Source of the DNA: Sphingobium xanthum
Lineage (GTDB): Bacteria; Pseudomonadota; Alphaproteobacteria; Sphingomonadales; Sphingomonadaceae
Direction: 5' to 3'
NCBI RefSeq assembly: GCF_019737615.1
Contig: NZ_JAHKKS010000001.1
Coordinates: 248,001 to 312,000, forward strand
DNA: 64,000 nucleotides
In this document: piece by piece, positions 1 through 6,770 of the stretch
Layout: each line of letters opens with the position of its first letter
Position numbering within the stretch: the stretch's first letter is position 1
Notes under the pieces: model-generated
Database searches by the model: none
What the model saw: only the letters and a program-made list of their open reading frames with translations
Told to the model about the DNA's origin: nothing
Program-made: the position numbers and the translations under genes

Positions 1-2
1 GG

Positions 3-245
3 AAGCCATGTTCTTGTTGTGGCGTCGATTTCCAGTTGCGCCATTGGGATGGCTGCTTCTTTGCCATCTGCTCGCGCTGCGGCCGGCAAGGGCCAGTCGC
101 GTCGTCGGCCTATGGCGCAATGATGGCGTGGCGGCGCCAGATCGGCCTCTCGGCACCTTCCGCCTGGCGCCAGTTGCTGACGATTGTCTCCATTCTCGTA
201 CTATTGGCCGGGTCGCTGTTGACGCTGGCCGTGCTTGCCGCCTGA
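3..245 (+). CDS. Lar-like zinc-ribbon/TM protein, 5' truncated
   Basis: The reading frame is open from the left edge and stops with TGA at 243-245, so only the C-terminal part is present. It begins K-P-C-S-C-C-G-V and continues with CSRCGRQGPVASS, then a W-R-R-Q stretch. The two Cys pairs followed by a GPVAS motif and a W-R-R end resemble Lar (restriction alleviation)-type zinc ribbons. After the ribbon comes a hydrophobic segment (LLTIVSILVLLAGSLLTLAVLAA), which would be one C-terminal membrane helix. An internal ATG at 36 would cut off the first Cys pair, so the true start is probably outside the window. It converges on the glycosyltransferase gene, whose stop is 13 bases away. Function is not known; the family link is inference from the Cys spacing. 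Confidence 0.55.
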   Translation, partial: KPCSCCGVDFQLRHWDGCFFAICSRCGRQGPVASSAYGAMMAWRRQIGLSAPSAWRQLLTIVSILVLLAGSLLTLAVLAA

Positions 246-258
246 ACCTGCCTCGACC

Positions 259-1443
259 TCAAGCTTCGCCATCGCGGCGGGTGCGCACCCACTCGGTTTC
301 ACGCTTGCGGACCAGCTTCAGATAGACCGGTATTTTCCAGGCGAGATAGAGCGGGATGCGCGCCAGCGTCGCCGCGCTCACGATCCGGCGTCCGTCGCGC
401 GCCCATGCGACGGTTAGCAGTAAAGCCACCGCCCCCATCAACGCCAGAAGGATCCAGGCAGGCATCGCCGTTGCGCCGAGCAGCGCGAGCGCTGTCGTCC
501 CCGCGAGTGCGGCCAGACCGAGACTCATGAGCAGCGCCAGCGGAGGGACCATCAGACTGAGACCGAACCAGGCCAGTCCGGGCCGCAGCCGCCCCATGCC
601 TTCGATCACCAGCGGCAGACCGTGCCTGAGCGCCGTCTGCACATAGCCATGTTCCCACCGAGTGCGCTGCGTCAGCGTGCCCTGCTGGCTTGCCGCGTCG
701 CTCCAGGTCTCGGCTGCCTCGAAATAGAGCGGATCCTGCCTTTTGCGCGCGAAATCGATGCCCAGCACCAGATCCTCGACAAGATGGCTGGTTGCCAGCG
801 GTGCATCGGTTATCAGAGCCCAGGGAAAGGCCATGCCGGTGCCGCCCAGGAGCGCGGGCGCGCCCAGCGTCGTAGCGCCGCGCTGGCGGACGCGATTTTT
901 GATGAGCATCGCGAAATTGGAAATCTGCGTCATCGGTCCATCGCCGGGGCGGGTGCGGAACAAATAGCAGCTCTGCACCGGACGTCCGGTCTGCACGGCG
1001 GCGTTGATGAGAGCGCGAAGATGTGCGCTGCTCATCTCGCAATCGGCGTCGAGGATCACGACGCAATCCGGCGGGTCGCCGCGCAGCCAGTCGCGGCCGA
1101 ACGCGAGCGCATGGCCCTTGCCGCGCTGGCCGGGGTCGTTGCGTTCGATCACGGTCGCGCCCGCCGCCCGCGCACGCTGCGCGGTGTCGTCCGAGCAATT
1201 GTCGGCGATCACGATCAGGCGGATGCCGTCATCAAGGATCGGCAAGACCTGGGCGAGCGTTGCGCCGATACCGCCTGCTTCGTTGTGTGCCGGCATGAGA
1301 ATGGCGGCGCGATACGGTCGCTCGGGCGGCAGCGCCGTCTTGCGGCCGGGTGCGAGGACGCCGGTCAGAAGCTCGATCGAGATCACGCAGAGCAGGAGGG
1401 CCGGGATCGCTGCCAAAATCCAGGCGAGGCTGTCGAGGATCAA
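259..1443 (-). CDS. Membrane glycosyltransferase, family 2 (QxxRW type)
   Basis: 394 aa. An N-terminal membrane helix (about residues 5-30) precedes a GT-A domain starting at AILMPAHNE (48-56). The metal/nucleotide-sugar motif is DAD (132-134), the probable catalytic base lies in VEDL (222-225), and QRTRW (259-263) matches the QxxRW motif of processive GT2 enzymes such as cellulose, chitin and hyaluronan synthases. Several membrane helices follow (about 285-370). It would move sugars from nucleotide-sugars onto an extracellular polysaccharide at the inner membrane. The start is TTG at 1443, chosen because GGAGA lies just upstream and homologous sequence begins at once. It lies downstream of and on the same strand as an EpsD-like PPIase gene, but a hairpin at 1496-1521 separates them. 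The exact sugar is not predictable. Confidence 0.85.
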   Translation of the reverse strand: MILDSLAWILAAIPALLLCVISIELLTGVLAPGRKTALPPERPYRAAILMPAHNEAGGIGATLAQVLPILDDGIRLIVIADNCSDDTAQRARAAGATVIERNDPGQRGKGHALAFGRDWLRGDPPDCVVILDADCEMSSAHLRALINAAVQTGRPVQSCYLFRTRPGDGPMTQISNFAMLIKNRVRQRGATTLGAPALLGGTGMAFPWALITDAPLATSHLVEDLVLGIDFARKRQDPLYFEAAETWSDAASQQGTLTQRTRWEHGYVQTALRHGLPLVIEGMGRLRPGLAWFGLSLMVPPLALLMSLGLAALAGTTALALLGATAMPAWILLALMGAVALLLTVAWARDGRRIVSAATLARIPLYLAWKIPVYLKLVRKRETEWVRTRRDGEA

Positions 1444-1495
1444 GATCGCCGTCTCCGCTTTCGCCCGCCCTACGGGGCATCAAGCCCATAACAAA

Positions 1496-1521
1496 GGGCG
1501 CCCCCCATGAGGAGAGCGCCC
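1496..1521 (-). terminator. Rho-independent terminator after the EpsD-like gene
   Basis: On the minus strand an 11-bp stem (with two G-U pairs) closes a four-base loop (TCAT) and is followed by TTTGTTAT. It lies 22 bases past the stop of the EpsD-like gene and before the glycosyltransferase gene, so the two may be partly uncoupled. Confidence 0.65.
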
Positions 1522-1542
1522 CGGTTCAATATTGCAACGCGA

Positions 1543-2484
1543 TCAGAGACCTGCGGGCGCCGCAGCGTTGTCTGCCGCCGGCGCGGCCGGAGCAGCACCA
1601 GGAGCGGGAGCCGCCGGAGCCGTGCCCGGAGCGCCGGCAGCATTGGCTGCGGCATCGCCGGCCTTGGGTTCGAAGCCGGTCTGATACTCGATCTTGGCCT
1701 TGGCCTTGGCTTCCTTGAGACGGGATTCGCCGATCTTGTTCAGCTCCTCGTTGCGCATCGCCTGGGCTGCGAGCTGGCGGGCCTGCTCGGTCGGGATCGT
1801 GACGGCTTCGCTGCCTGCGATCGAGTTGATCACGAGCTTGCCGTTGTTCGGCACGATGAAGGGCTCGCCCGGCGGCAGCGCCTTGATGCGTTCGAGCACC
1901 TGCGGCGCGACGGTCGCCGTGTCGAGCACGCCGTTGCCGCGCTGGAAGGCGATGCCCATGGCGGTCAGGCGGGTCGCGACCTCGGCCAGCGTGTGAGCGC
2001 TTTCCAGCTCCTTGAGGCGCTGCGGGTTGGTGGGCACGTCGATGACGAGCTGTTCCAGCCGCAGCCGCTGGCGCTGCGCGAAGGCATTGGGGTGAGACGA
2101 GATGTAGCGGTCGAGCATCACTGCCTCGGGGACGCGGATCGTGTCCATCGCCTTCTTGCCGTACATATTGACCAGCAACTGCTCCTGCATCCGGCGCTCC
2201 TGCGTCAGATAGGCGGGGTCGCGATCGAGCCCGGCTTCCTTGGCTGCCTGCACCAGCAGCCTGCGATCGACCATGCGCTGCAGAACGCGGCTACGCACCA
2301 GGTTCTTGTCGGCACTGGGCGGCAGGTTGAGATCGGCGATCTCGGCATTCAGCTCGGTGAGCGTGATTTCCTCGCCGTTGACGATGGCGACGACCTGACC
2401 TTCGGCCTTCTTCTGGCAGGCGGACAGGGCGAGCAGGGAAATGGACGCGAGCGCAACAAGCGAAACGCTCCTCAGCTTAGGCAT
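1543..2484 (-). CDS. EpsD-family lipoprotein peptidyl-prolyl isomerase
   Basis: 313 aa. The start ATG at 2484 has GGAGAC six bases upstream. A lipoprotein signal peptide ends in LLALSAC, so the mature protein should be lipid-anchored. The body has the SurA/EpsD-like N-terminal helical fold: an early VAIVNGEEIT segment, then VLQRMVDRRLLVQAA and RMQEQLLVNMYG. The C-terminus is a low-complexity Ala/Pro tail (about 285-313), probably disordered. EpsD-type PPIases are found in exopolysaccharide export clusters, which suits the neighbouring glycosyltransferase. No complete parvulin catalytic core was recognised with confidence, so a chaperone role is as likely as isomerase activity. Confidence 0.75.
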   Translation of the reverse strand: MPKLRSVSLVALASISLLALSACQKKAEGQVVAIVNGEEITLTELNAEIADLNLPPSADKNLVRSRVLQRMVDRRLLVQAAKEAGLDRDPAYLTQERRMQEQLLVNMYGKKAMDTIRVPEAVMLDRYISSHPNAFAQRQRLRLEQLVIDVPTNPQRLKELESAHTLAEVATRLTAMGIAFQRGNGVLDTATVAPQVLERIKALPPGEPFIVPNNGKLVINSIAGSEAVTIPTEQARQLAAQAMRNEELNKIGESRLKEAKAKAKIEYQTGFEPKAGDAAANAAGAPGTAPAAPAPGAAPAAPAADNAAAPAGL

Positions 2485-2928
2485 CAATAGTCTCCAGACA
2501 GGCGTGAAATGGATTTGAACGGATAACTTCAACAAATGCGGCGACCAATATCAGCTTCAGCGGGGAGCGCGGGTCCGTCTTGCGTGGACCTCGGCGCAAC
2601 GATGATGCGAACGCGAAACGCAAGGTCAGCACCCTTCAGCCGAATGGAACGGCGTCGATATGCATGACCTCATGTGCATGGACCTCCTCCCACCGGATCT
2701 TGTCGTTCTGAACTCATCCGGCCGGTTCATGTGGCGCCCTATTACCGCGCCGCATGCGCCGGAACAAGCCTGTCTCGCCATGTGGATCGGGCCTGTGCCG
2801 TTGCGGCACCGAATAGAAGCGTACGATTAATTTTGCGTGGAGTACGAACAGAGACACGATTTTCAATCGCGTGACTGGCGATTGACTGTCTCGTCGAGCG
2901 CATGGAGCCAGTCGAGCGCATGCATAAG
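2485..2928. other. 444-bp gap between EpsD-like gene and phage-type island
   Basis: No convincing gene on either strand. An AT-richer stretch lies around 2825-2870. An 8-bp inverted repeat, TCAATCGC/GCGATTGA with a 7-base loop, sits at 2863-2885. A 12-bp direct repeat, GTCGAGCGCATG, is at 2893-2904 and 2911-2922 (18-bp period). The gap holds the promoter of the EpsD-like gene and the downstream end of the spanin gene. A weak ORF at 2674-2874 has no ribosome site and an arbitrary composition. Confidence 0.6.
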
Positions 2929-3432
2929 TTATGGGGAGACGGGTGATCCGTCGCTGATCAACCCCTTGGCCCAGTCATGCGCGGCAGCCAGTCGCGCGCT
3001 GTTTTCGGCGCAGATCAGCGCGTCGGCTCTTGCAAGAATGAGGGTGTCCGCACCGGGTCCGTCAGCGCGCGGGGGAAGTCCGGCGCCGGGCAGAGCGGAG
3101 TGTGCGGCAATACCCTCAGCGGTCGCGCGACCGGGGAGGCGCAGGACGCGGTCACGATACAGGATAGTGGCAGTGTCAGCTTTGCGATCCGTGTCATCCT
3201 TCTGTCTCCTTTGCGCGGCGGCGAGGCGGCCGAGTTGCGCTTGCCAGTCGGCATTGGCGCGGTCCTGCGCGGCCCGGACAGTGGCGATGTCGCGCGCATG
3301 GGCGGCTGTGCTTGCGGCGAGTGCCGCTTTGGCCTTGTCCAGTCGCGTCGCTTGAATCTTCAGCGCGGCGCCCAGCATGGCGATGACGATCAGCGAGGCC
3401 AAACCGAGCTGGGGTGCGAAACGGAGGAGCAT
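2929..3432 (-). CDS. Phage i-spanin (Rz-like)
   Basis: 167 aa, last gene of the lysis cassette. It has a short N-terminus, one membrane helix (about residues 8-26, LGLASLIVIAMLGAALKIQ) and then a long Ala/Gln/Arg/Asp-rich helical periplasmic region likely to form a coiled coil (about 27-90). This is the layout of inner-membrane spanin subunits, which span the periplasm and join an outer-membrane lipoprotein to destroy the outer membrane after peptidoglycan is cut. ATG at 3432 is five bases after the lysozyme stop with AAGG in the gap. A second, lipoprotein gene is nested inside it at 3015-3197. Spanins diverge fast, so the call rests on topology and context more than on residues. Confidence 0.75.
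   Translation of the reverse strand: MLLRFAPQLGLASLIVIAMLGAALKIQATRLDKAKAALAASTAAHARDIATVRAAQDRANADWQAQLGRLAAAQRRQKDDTDRKADTATILYRDRVLRLPGRATAEGIAAHSALPGAGLPPRADGPGADTLILARADALICAENSARLAAAHDWAKGLISDGSPVSP
3015..3197 (-). CDS. Phage o-spanin lipoprotein (Rz1-like), nested in i-spanin gene
   Basis: 60 aa, read in the +1 frame entirely inside the i-spanin gene, as Rz1 lies inside Rz in lambda. The start ATG at 3197 has a strong ribosome site, AAAGGAG, eight bases upstream, which makes translation credible. A basic N-terminus (MTRIAK) and hydrophobic core lead to a lipobox-like VTASC, putting the acylated Cys at residue 19. The mature part (about 42 aa) is rich in proline (PVARPLRVLPHTPLCPAPDF), typical of o-spanins. 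It should be anchored in the outer membrane and pair with the i-spanin. Confidence 0.75.
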   Translation of the reverse strand: MTRIAKLTLPLSCIVTASCASPVARPLRVLPHTPLCPAPDFPRALTDPVRTPSFLQEPTR

Positions 3433-3437
3433 CGCCT

Positions 3438-3938
3438 TCACAGCCCGGTCAGGCACAGGGCGCGCTCGGCCTGTCGGCGACGGGTCAGCCCCGGCACGAC
3501 CCGACCACCGGCGCGGTTCCACATCAGGAATGCCTCGCATCCGCCGCGCCAGTCCCCTGCCTTGAACCGTCGCGCCACGGTCGAGCGTGCGAAAGCGGCC
3601 TTGCCGATATTGTAGCTAAGCGAGATCGAAGCGGCCAACTGATGCGGGCGATTTCGAAGTGCGGGGACGGCTGCGAGGACGGCCGGAGCATAGTCGCTCT
3701 CCAGTGCCCGCCGCAGCATCGCATCGCATTCCGCCGGTGTGTAGCGGCGCATCGCGACGCGCGTCTCGCCGGTGCAGACCGTCCAGACGCCGACGATGTC
3801 GCGATAGGGCGCTATGCGCGTTCCCTCCCATCGCTCGACCGTGGGCGTCGCGATTGCAAGGGCGAGCGCGACGAAGGCGCCGCCGCCCAGTGTGCCGCCG
3901 AGAATGCCCGCCGTCTGAGGCCCAGCTACCCGGCTCAT
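3438..3938 (-). CDS. GH24 phage lysozyme, probable SAR endolysin
   Basis: 166 aa, the size of phage 21/P22-type endolysins. Residues 10-30 are a weakly hydrophobic Gly/Ala-rich segment (GILGGTLGGGAFVALALAIA), as in signal-anchor-release endolysins, which are tethered to the membrane until it is depolarised. The catalytic triad spacing of the family, E-8aa-D-5aa-T, is exact: Glu38 in RWEGTRIAPYRD, Asp47, and Thr53 in VGVWTVCTG. It hydrolyses peptidoglycan from the periplasm. The start ATG at 3938 overlaps the stop of the holin-like gene (ATGA), so translation is coupled. Confidence is high for the lysozyme call, moderate for the SAR mechanism. Confidence 0.88.
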   Translation of the reverse strand: MSRVAGPQTAGILGGTLGGGAFVALALAIATPTVERWEGTRIAPYRDIVGVWTVCTGETRVAMRRYTPAECDAMLRRALESDYAPAVLAAVPALRNRPHQLAASISLSYNIGKAAFARSTVARRFKAGDWRGGCEAFLMWNRAGGRVVPGLTRRRQAERALCLTGL

Positions 3939-4168
3939 TTCCGGGTCTCCGGCTGATCGACGATGCGGGCGAGGCCGATCGCCAGGAACAGCGCGAGGCC
4001 GATCCATTGGCCGGCCGGCAGGGAGAGGCGCGTGTCCGGCGGGAGGGCAGTCCACGCGGCCGAGAGGCCCGCGCCGAGCGCGGACAGCCGAACGGACCAA
4101 AGGCGGTGCGCACGGCGCACGTCGGCGATCAGGCGCGCCCGGAAGCGCGTCCGCAAGTCATTCAACAT
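3935..4168 (-). CDS. Holin-like small membrane protein
   Basis: 77 aa. A basic, arginine-rich N-terminus (MLNDLRTRFRARLIADVRR) is followed by an amphipathic or weak membrane segment (about 28-44, LSALGAGLSAAWTALP) and a clearer helix (about 53-68, GQWIGLALFLAIGLARI). Its stop overlaps the lysozyme start (ATGA). Position directly before an endolysin gene, small size and topology suggest the holin or pinholin that triggers lysis. No sequence motif proves it, and it could be another phage membrane protein. Confidence 0.6.
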   Translation of the reverse strand: MLNDLRTRFRARLIADVRRAHRLWSVRLSALGAGLSAAWTALPPDTRLSLPAGQWIGLALFLAIGLARIVDQPETRK

Positions 4169-4178
4169 CTTCGATCTC

Positions 4179-4454
4179 CTATTTCTGCAGCCAGCCTTTC
4201 ATGGCGGCTATGATTCCGGCACCGGCGGCGAGAAGGCCGGTCAGCCATTTGAGAAAGCGCATCGAGCTTTTGGCGGTCGTGAAGGCTTCGACGACGTCCT
4301 TGGTCGCCCGCACACCCTGCTCGAGCTGCGCGACCCGCTCGCCCAGATGGCCAAGTTGTTCGCCATGGGCTTCGAGCGTGCCCGCGAGCGCCTCCATCTT
4401 GCCGAGCAGGTGATCGAGGCTGCGCTTTACCTCGGTGATGCTATTCGGCCTCAT
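4179..4454 (-). CDS. XhlA-like coiled-coil/TM phage protein
   Basis: 91 aa. Residues 5-60 are heptad-like and hydrophilic (LDHLLGKMEALAGTLEAHGE, then LGHLGERVAQLEQGV), followed by one C-terminal membrane helix (about 68-87, WLTGLLAAGAGIIAAMKGW). This is the layout of XhlA-type proteins that act with holins in defective phages. Its ATG overlaps the stop of the spike-fibre gene (ATGA), which places it in the same operon, and it ends ten bases before the holin-like gene. The function as a holin partner is inference from layout and position. Confidence 0.6.
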   Translation of the reverse strand: MRPNSITEVKRSLDHLLGKMEALAGTLEAHGEQLGHLGERVAQLEQGVRATKDVVEAFTTAKSSMRFLKWLTGLLAAGAGIIAAMKGWLQK

Positions 4455-6019
4455 GACGCCACCGCGTCCTGCGTATCGCCGTCGCAATGATAGAGCGCGA
4501 CCAGATCCGCTTCGGCGCCGGTGAACGGGGCTGTGGGGCAAGTGTAGCTCGTCCCGGAGTAGCGCTCGCTGTTGAATACAGCCCATTCGTCGACTGCGCC
4601 ACCGGAAGGAGCGCTGCCGCCACCCTGGTTGCGCAGGGCGAAGCGCCCGGCAATGGGCGGGACCGTCGCGATCGTTTGGGCCCCCGTCGAGTTATAGTCG
4701 CGGACACCGGCGCCGGCATCGGTGATGTTAGTCAGATAGATGGAACGGCCGCTCGGCCCGAACTGGGCGGCGACATGATAGCGCTTGCCGGCAACCAGCG
4801 TCGTCGCGCCCGTCGGCGTGCCACTGCCGGCTTTCACTTTCCCGCTCTGGTCGATGCCGACATACCAGGACGCGGTCGCGCCGAAGCCGCCGAACAGCAC
4901 CACGGCACCGGAGCCGGGGATGGTCGGGCAGGTGAAGAAGCCCTCGATGGTGACCGGCACGAAACAGGGCGTCTTGCCGGTCACCGCCAGCGCGGTGCCG
5001 CCGGTCATTTCCTGCCCGAACCCGCTGGCGCCCGCGCCATAGCTTGCGCTGGTCTCGATCATGTCGAACGGGCTGACATTGGCCACGAAGCCGCTCGGCG
5101 GTGCGTTGACGGCTCCGCCCGGCGTCGGCGCAGCGACGGCGATGGGGTCGAAGTTCGCCTGCACCTGCCGGCCGATGCCGACGGCGTCATCGTCGCGGTC
5201 GTCATAGATGTTATCGGTCGTGCCGTTCACCGGGCCATTGCCCCAGTAAAGATAGAGTTCCAGTTCGTGGCCATCGCCGGGATCGTTCGCCAGCACGATC
5301 GAGAGCGTCGTGGCATTTGGCGTGGCGACCGACGAGACAGGAAACCTGTTGTCGCTGTTGGCGGGGCGATCGACCCTGCCTTTGGCGAACACGAAGATAC
5401 GGTTGCCAGGCGTGCCGACGAGGGTCAGCGCGCTCTGGCCGACGTTCGAGAGGGTCAGTGTGATCGTCGCGCCGCTGCGTATGGCACTGAGCGGTGCCGG
5501 GCCGAGGCCATTGCTCGCGCCATAGCCGGCGCGGAAGGCACGGGCGATGTGCCGGCCCATGGTGCGCGATCCCACCTGGCTCTGGTGAATATTATCGACC
5601 TGATCGACGTCGTGCATGTGGACATAGGTGCCGCCGTTGGCGCTGCACCAGTCCCGCGCGCCCTTGCGGACGCGGTTGATCGCATAGGGCGTTCCCCAGG
5701 TGCTCGAACGGATATTGGGCACAGTCCAGACCATCCTGGCATAGCCACTGAAGCTGTTTGCGGCGGTCAGCTGACCGAACACCGCGTTGAGGCCGCTCTG
5801 ATAGGCCTTGGGCGGCAGCCCAAAAGCGCTGTCGCTATGGCCCTGCCCCCAGACGAAGCCTTCGAAGGCGCCGCCAACCCGGCTGATGAGGCTGCTCAGC
5901 TGTGTCCAGTTGCCGCTGCCGCTGAGGAACGTGTTGAGCGCGACGCCGCCTTGGCTATGCCCGAAAGCGCCGCAATTGACGCCGAGAAGAGCCGTCATCC
6001 GGTTCAGGAATTCGCCCAC
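4451..6019 (-). pseudogene. Spike/tail-fibre protein with SGNH-hydrolase-like and LamG-like domains, 3' part of a broken gene
   Basis: 522 codons from a GTG at 6019, but the same frame stays readable upstream to a TAG at 6068-6070 and the N-terminal part lies in another frame (6004-6408). Visible pieces: GVNCGAFGHSQGG, FEGFVWGQGHSDS and a late DNIHQSQ segment, which match the middle and C-terminal blocks of phage SGNH/sialate-O-acetylesterase-like proteins, with DxxH supplying the Asp/His pair. A middle beta-rich region follows, then a C-terminal LamG/concanavalin-like domain (about 330-520, with WYVGIDQSG, GKRYHVAAQF, GAVDEWAVFN). It would bind, and if intact de-acetylate, surface polysaccharide. 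The early GDS/GQS block expected in the family is not visible, so activity is doubtful. Its stop overlaps the next start. Confidence 0.7.
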
Positions 6020-6408
6020 GCCGACAGCATTGGGACCATTGCCGTTGCCGACATCGCCGGGCGTCTGCTAGGGCATGATTGCGACCGTCGGCATATAGGC
6101 CGTCGTCTCGAGGCGGCGATCCATTCGGGTTGCAGGATCGTGCTGCCGTCGTCGGATCGGATGCGGGCGCCGACCGTGCCCGCGCTGGCGCCCGTCAGGG
6201 CAATGCGAATGACGCCCTGACCCTTGCCTTGCCCGCCGCCGGTGGTGGTCGCGCGCTGATAGATGCGCTTGGCTTCATGCGCCGCGAACTGCGTCATCGT
6301 GAAGCCGGCGCTCGGCGTCGGCGAGGGGGTGGGCGTGCCGGTCATCGCCCGGTGCCGGCGCGTGCTGCCCTTGTCGCCCAAGCCATATCCGTATCCGCGG
6401 CCCGGCAT
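6004..6408 (-). pseudogene. 5' part of the broken spike-fibre gene
   Basis: The ATG at 6408 overlaps the stop of the spike-base gene (TGATG), so this is a coupled, genuine start. About 100 residues look native: MPGRGYGYGLG, a Thr/Pro/Ser linker, then a beta-rich domain (GVIRIALTG, GARIRSDDG, TILQPEWIAA). After about codon 100 the frame becomes Arg/Ser-rich and improbable, while the -1 frame continues with plausible sequence (TTAYMPTVAIMP), then meets TAG at 6068-6070 and runs into the SGNH part. At least a frameshift and a stop therefore split one ancestral gene. Sequencing error could explain one lesion but less easily both. Confidence 0.6.
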
Positions 6409-6674
6409 CAGGCGAGCCCGACGATGTCGGCCGCGGTCGTGCCCGTCGCGCGGATGTAGCGCGCGCGAACGTCGAGGATCTGGCCGGAGGCGATGTTCTT
6501 GAACACGACGTCGGCGGTCGCATCGGCCGCGCGCAGCGTGATGTTCCCGCCAGTCCCCACGAAGATCGCCTTGGGCAGCGGGTCGATCTCGTTGCTGACA
6601 TGCGGCGTGATGGCGAAGGCGTCACGCGCCGGCTGGGATAGCGAGTCGGTTTGGGTGTCGAAGCGGTCGGCCAT
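6408..6674 (-). CDS. Head-spike base protein, Rcc01079 (GhsA) family
   Basis: 88 aa. The sequence shows the family pattern: an N-terminal DSLSQPARDAFAITP segment, then FVGTGGNITLRAADA, and a C-terminal RYIRATGTTAADIVGLA. Rhodobacter capsulatus Rcc01079 is the base of the head spikes of gene transfer agent RcGTA, and with Rcc01080 it binds the capsule of recipient cells. Here it is the first gene of the island and its TGA overlaps the next ATG. A purine-rich ribosome site (GGAAAGG) lies seven to eight bases upstream. The 96-bp gap to nth contains the 13-bp palindrome noted separately. The family match is from memory of conserved motifs; GTA versus phage origin cannot be settled here. Confidence 0.75.
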   Translation of the reverse strand: MADRFDTQTDSLSQPARDAFAITPHVSNEIDPLPKAIFVGTGGNITLRAADATADVVFKNIASGQILDVRARYIRATGTTAADIVGLA

Positions 6675-6734
6675 GTCCTTGCCTTTCCTGGGCGCGGCCG
6701 AATCGCCGCATCACCCATAGGCCAAGGAACCATA

Positions 6735-6747
6735 GCTGTAGGACAGC
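6735..6747. promoter_or_regulatory. 13-bp palindrome upstream of spike/lysis island
   Basis: GCTGTAGGACAGC is a perfect palindrome around a 3-base centre, 60 bp before the spike-base start and next to TATGGT, a possible -10. The only other copy in the window is at 22388-22400, with TCG conserved on the same flank. The pattern fits the loose yGTM-N-KACr form of GntR (FadR/VanR) operators. The regulator is not known. Confidence 0.4.
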
Positions 6748-6770
6748 GAAATTTTACCTATTTGGAAAAT

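Noticed and set aside
2674-2874. 66-codon ORF in the gap before the island
   Set aside because: No ribosome site and a composition unlike a real protein.
6020-6067. Programmed -1 frameshift joining the two halves of the spike-fibre gene
   Set aside because: No X-XXY-YYZ slippery heptamer in this interval, and the -1 frame contains a TAG just upstream at 6068-6070, so a slip would have to occur after it in sequence that already looks out of frame.
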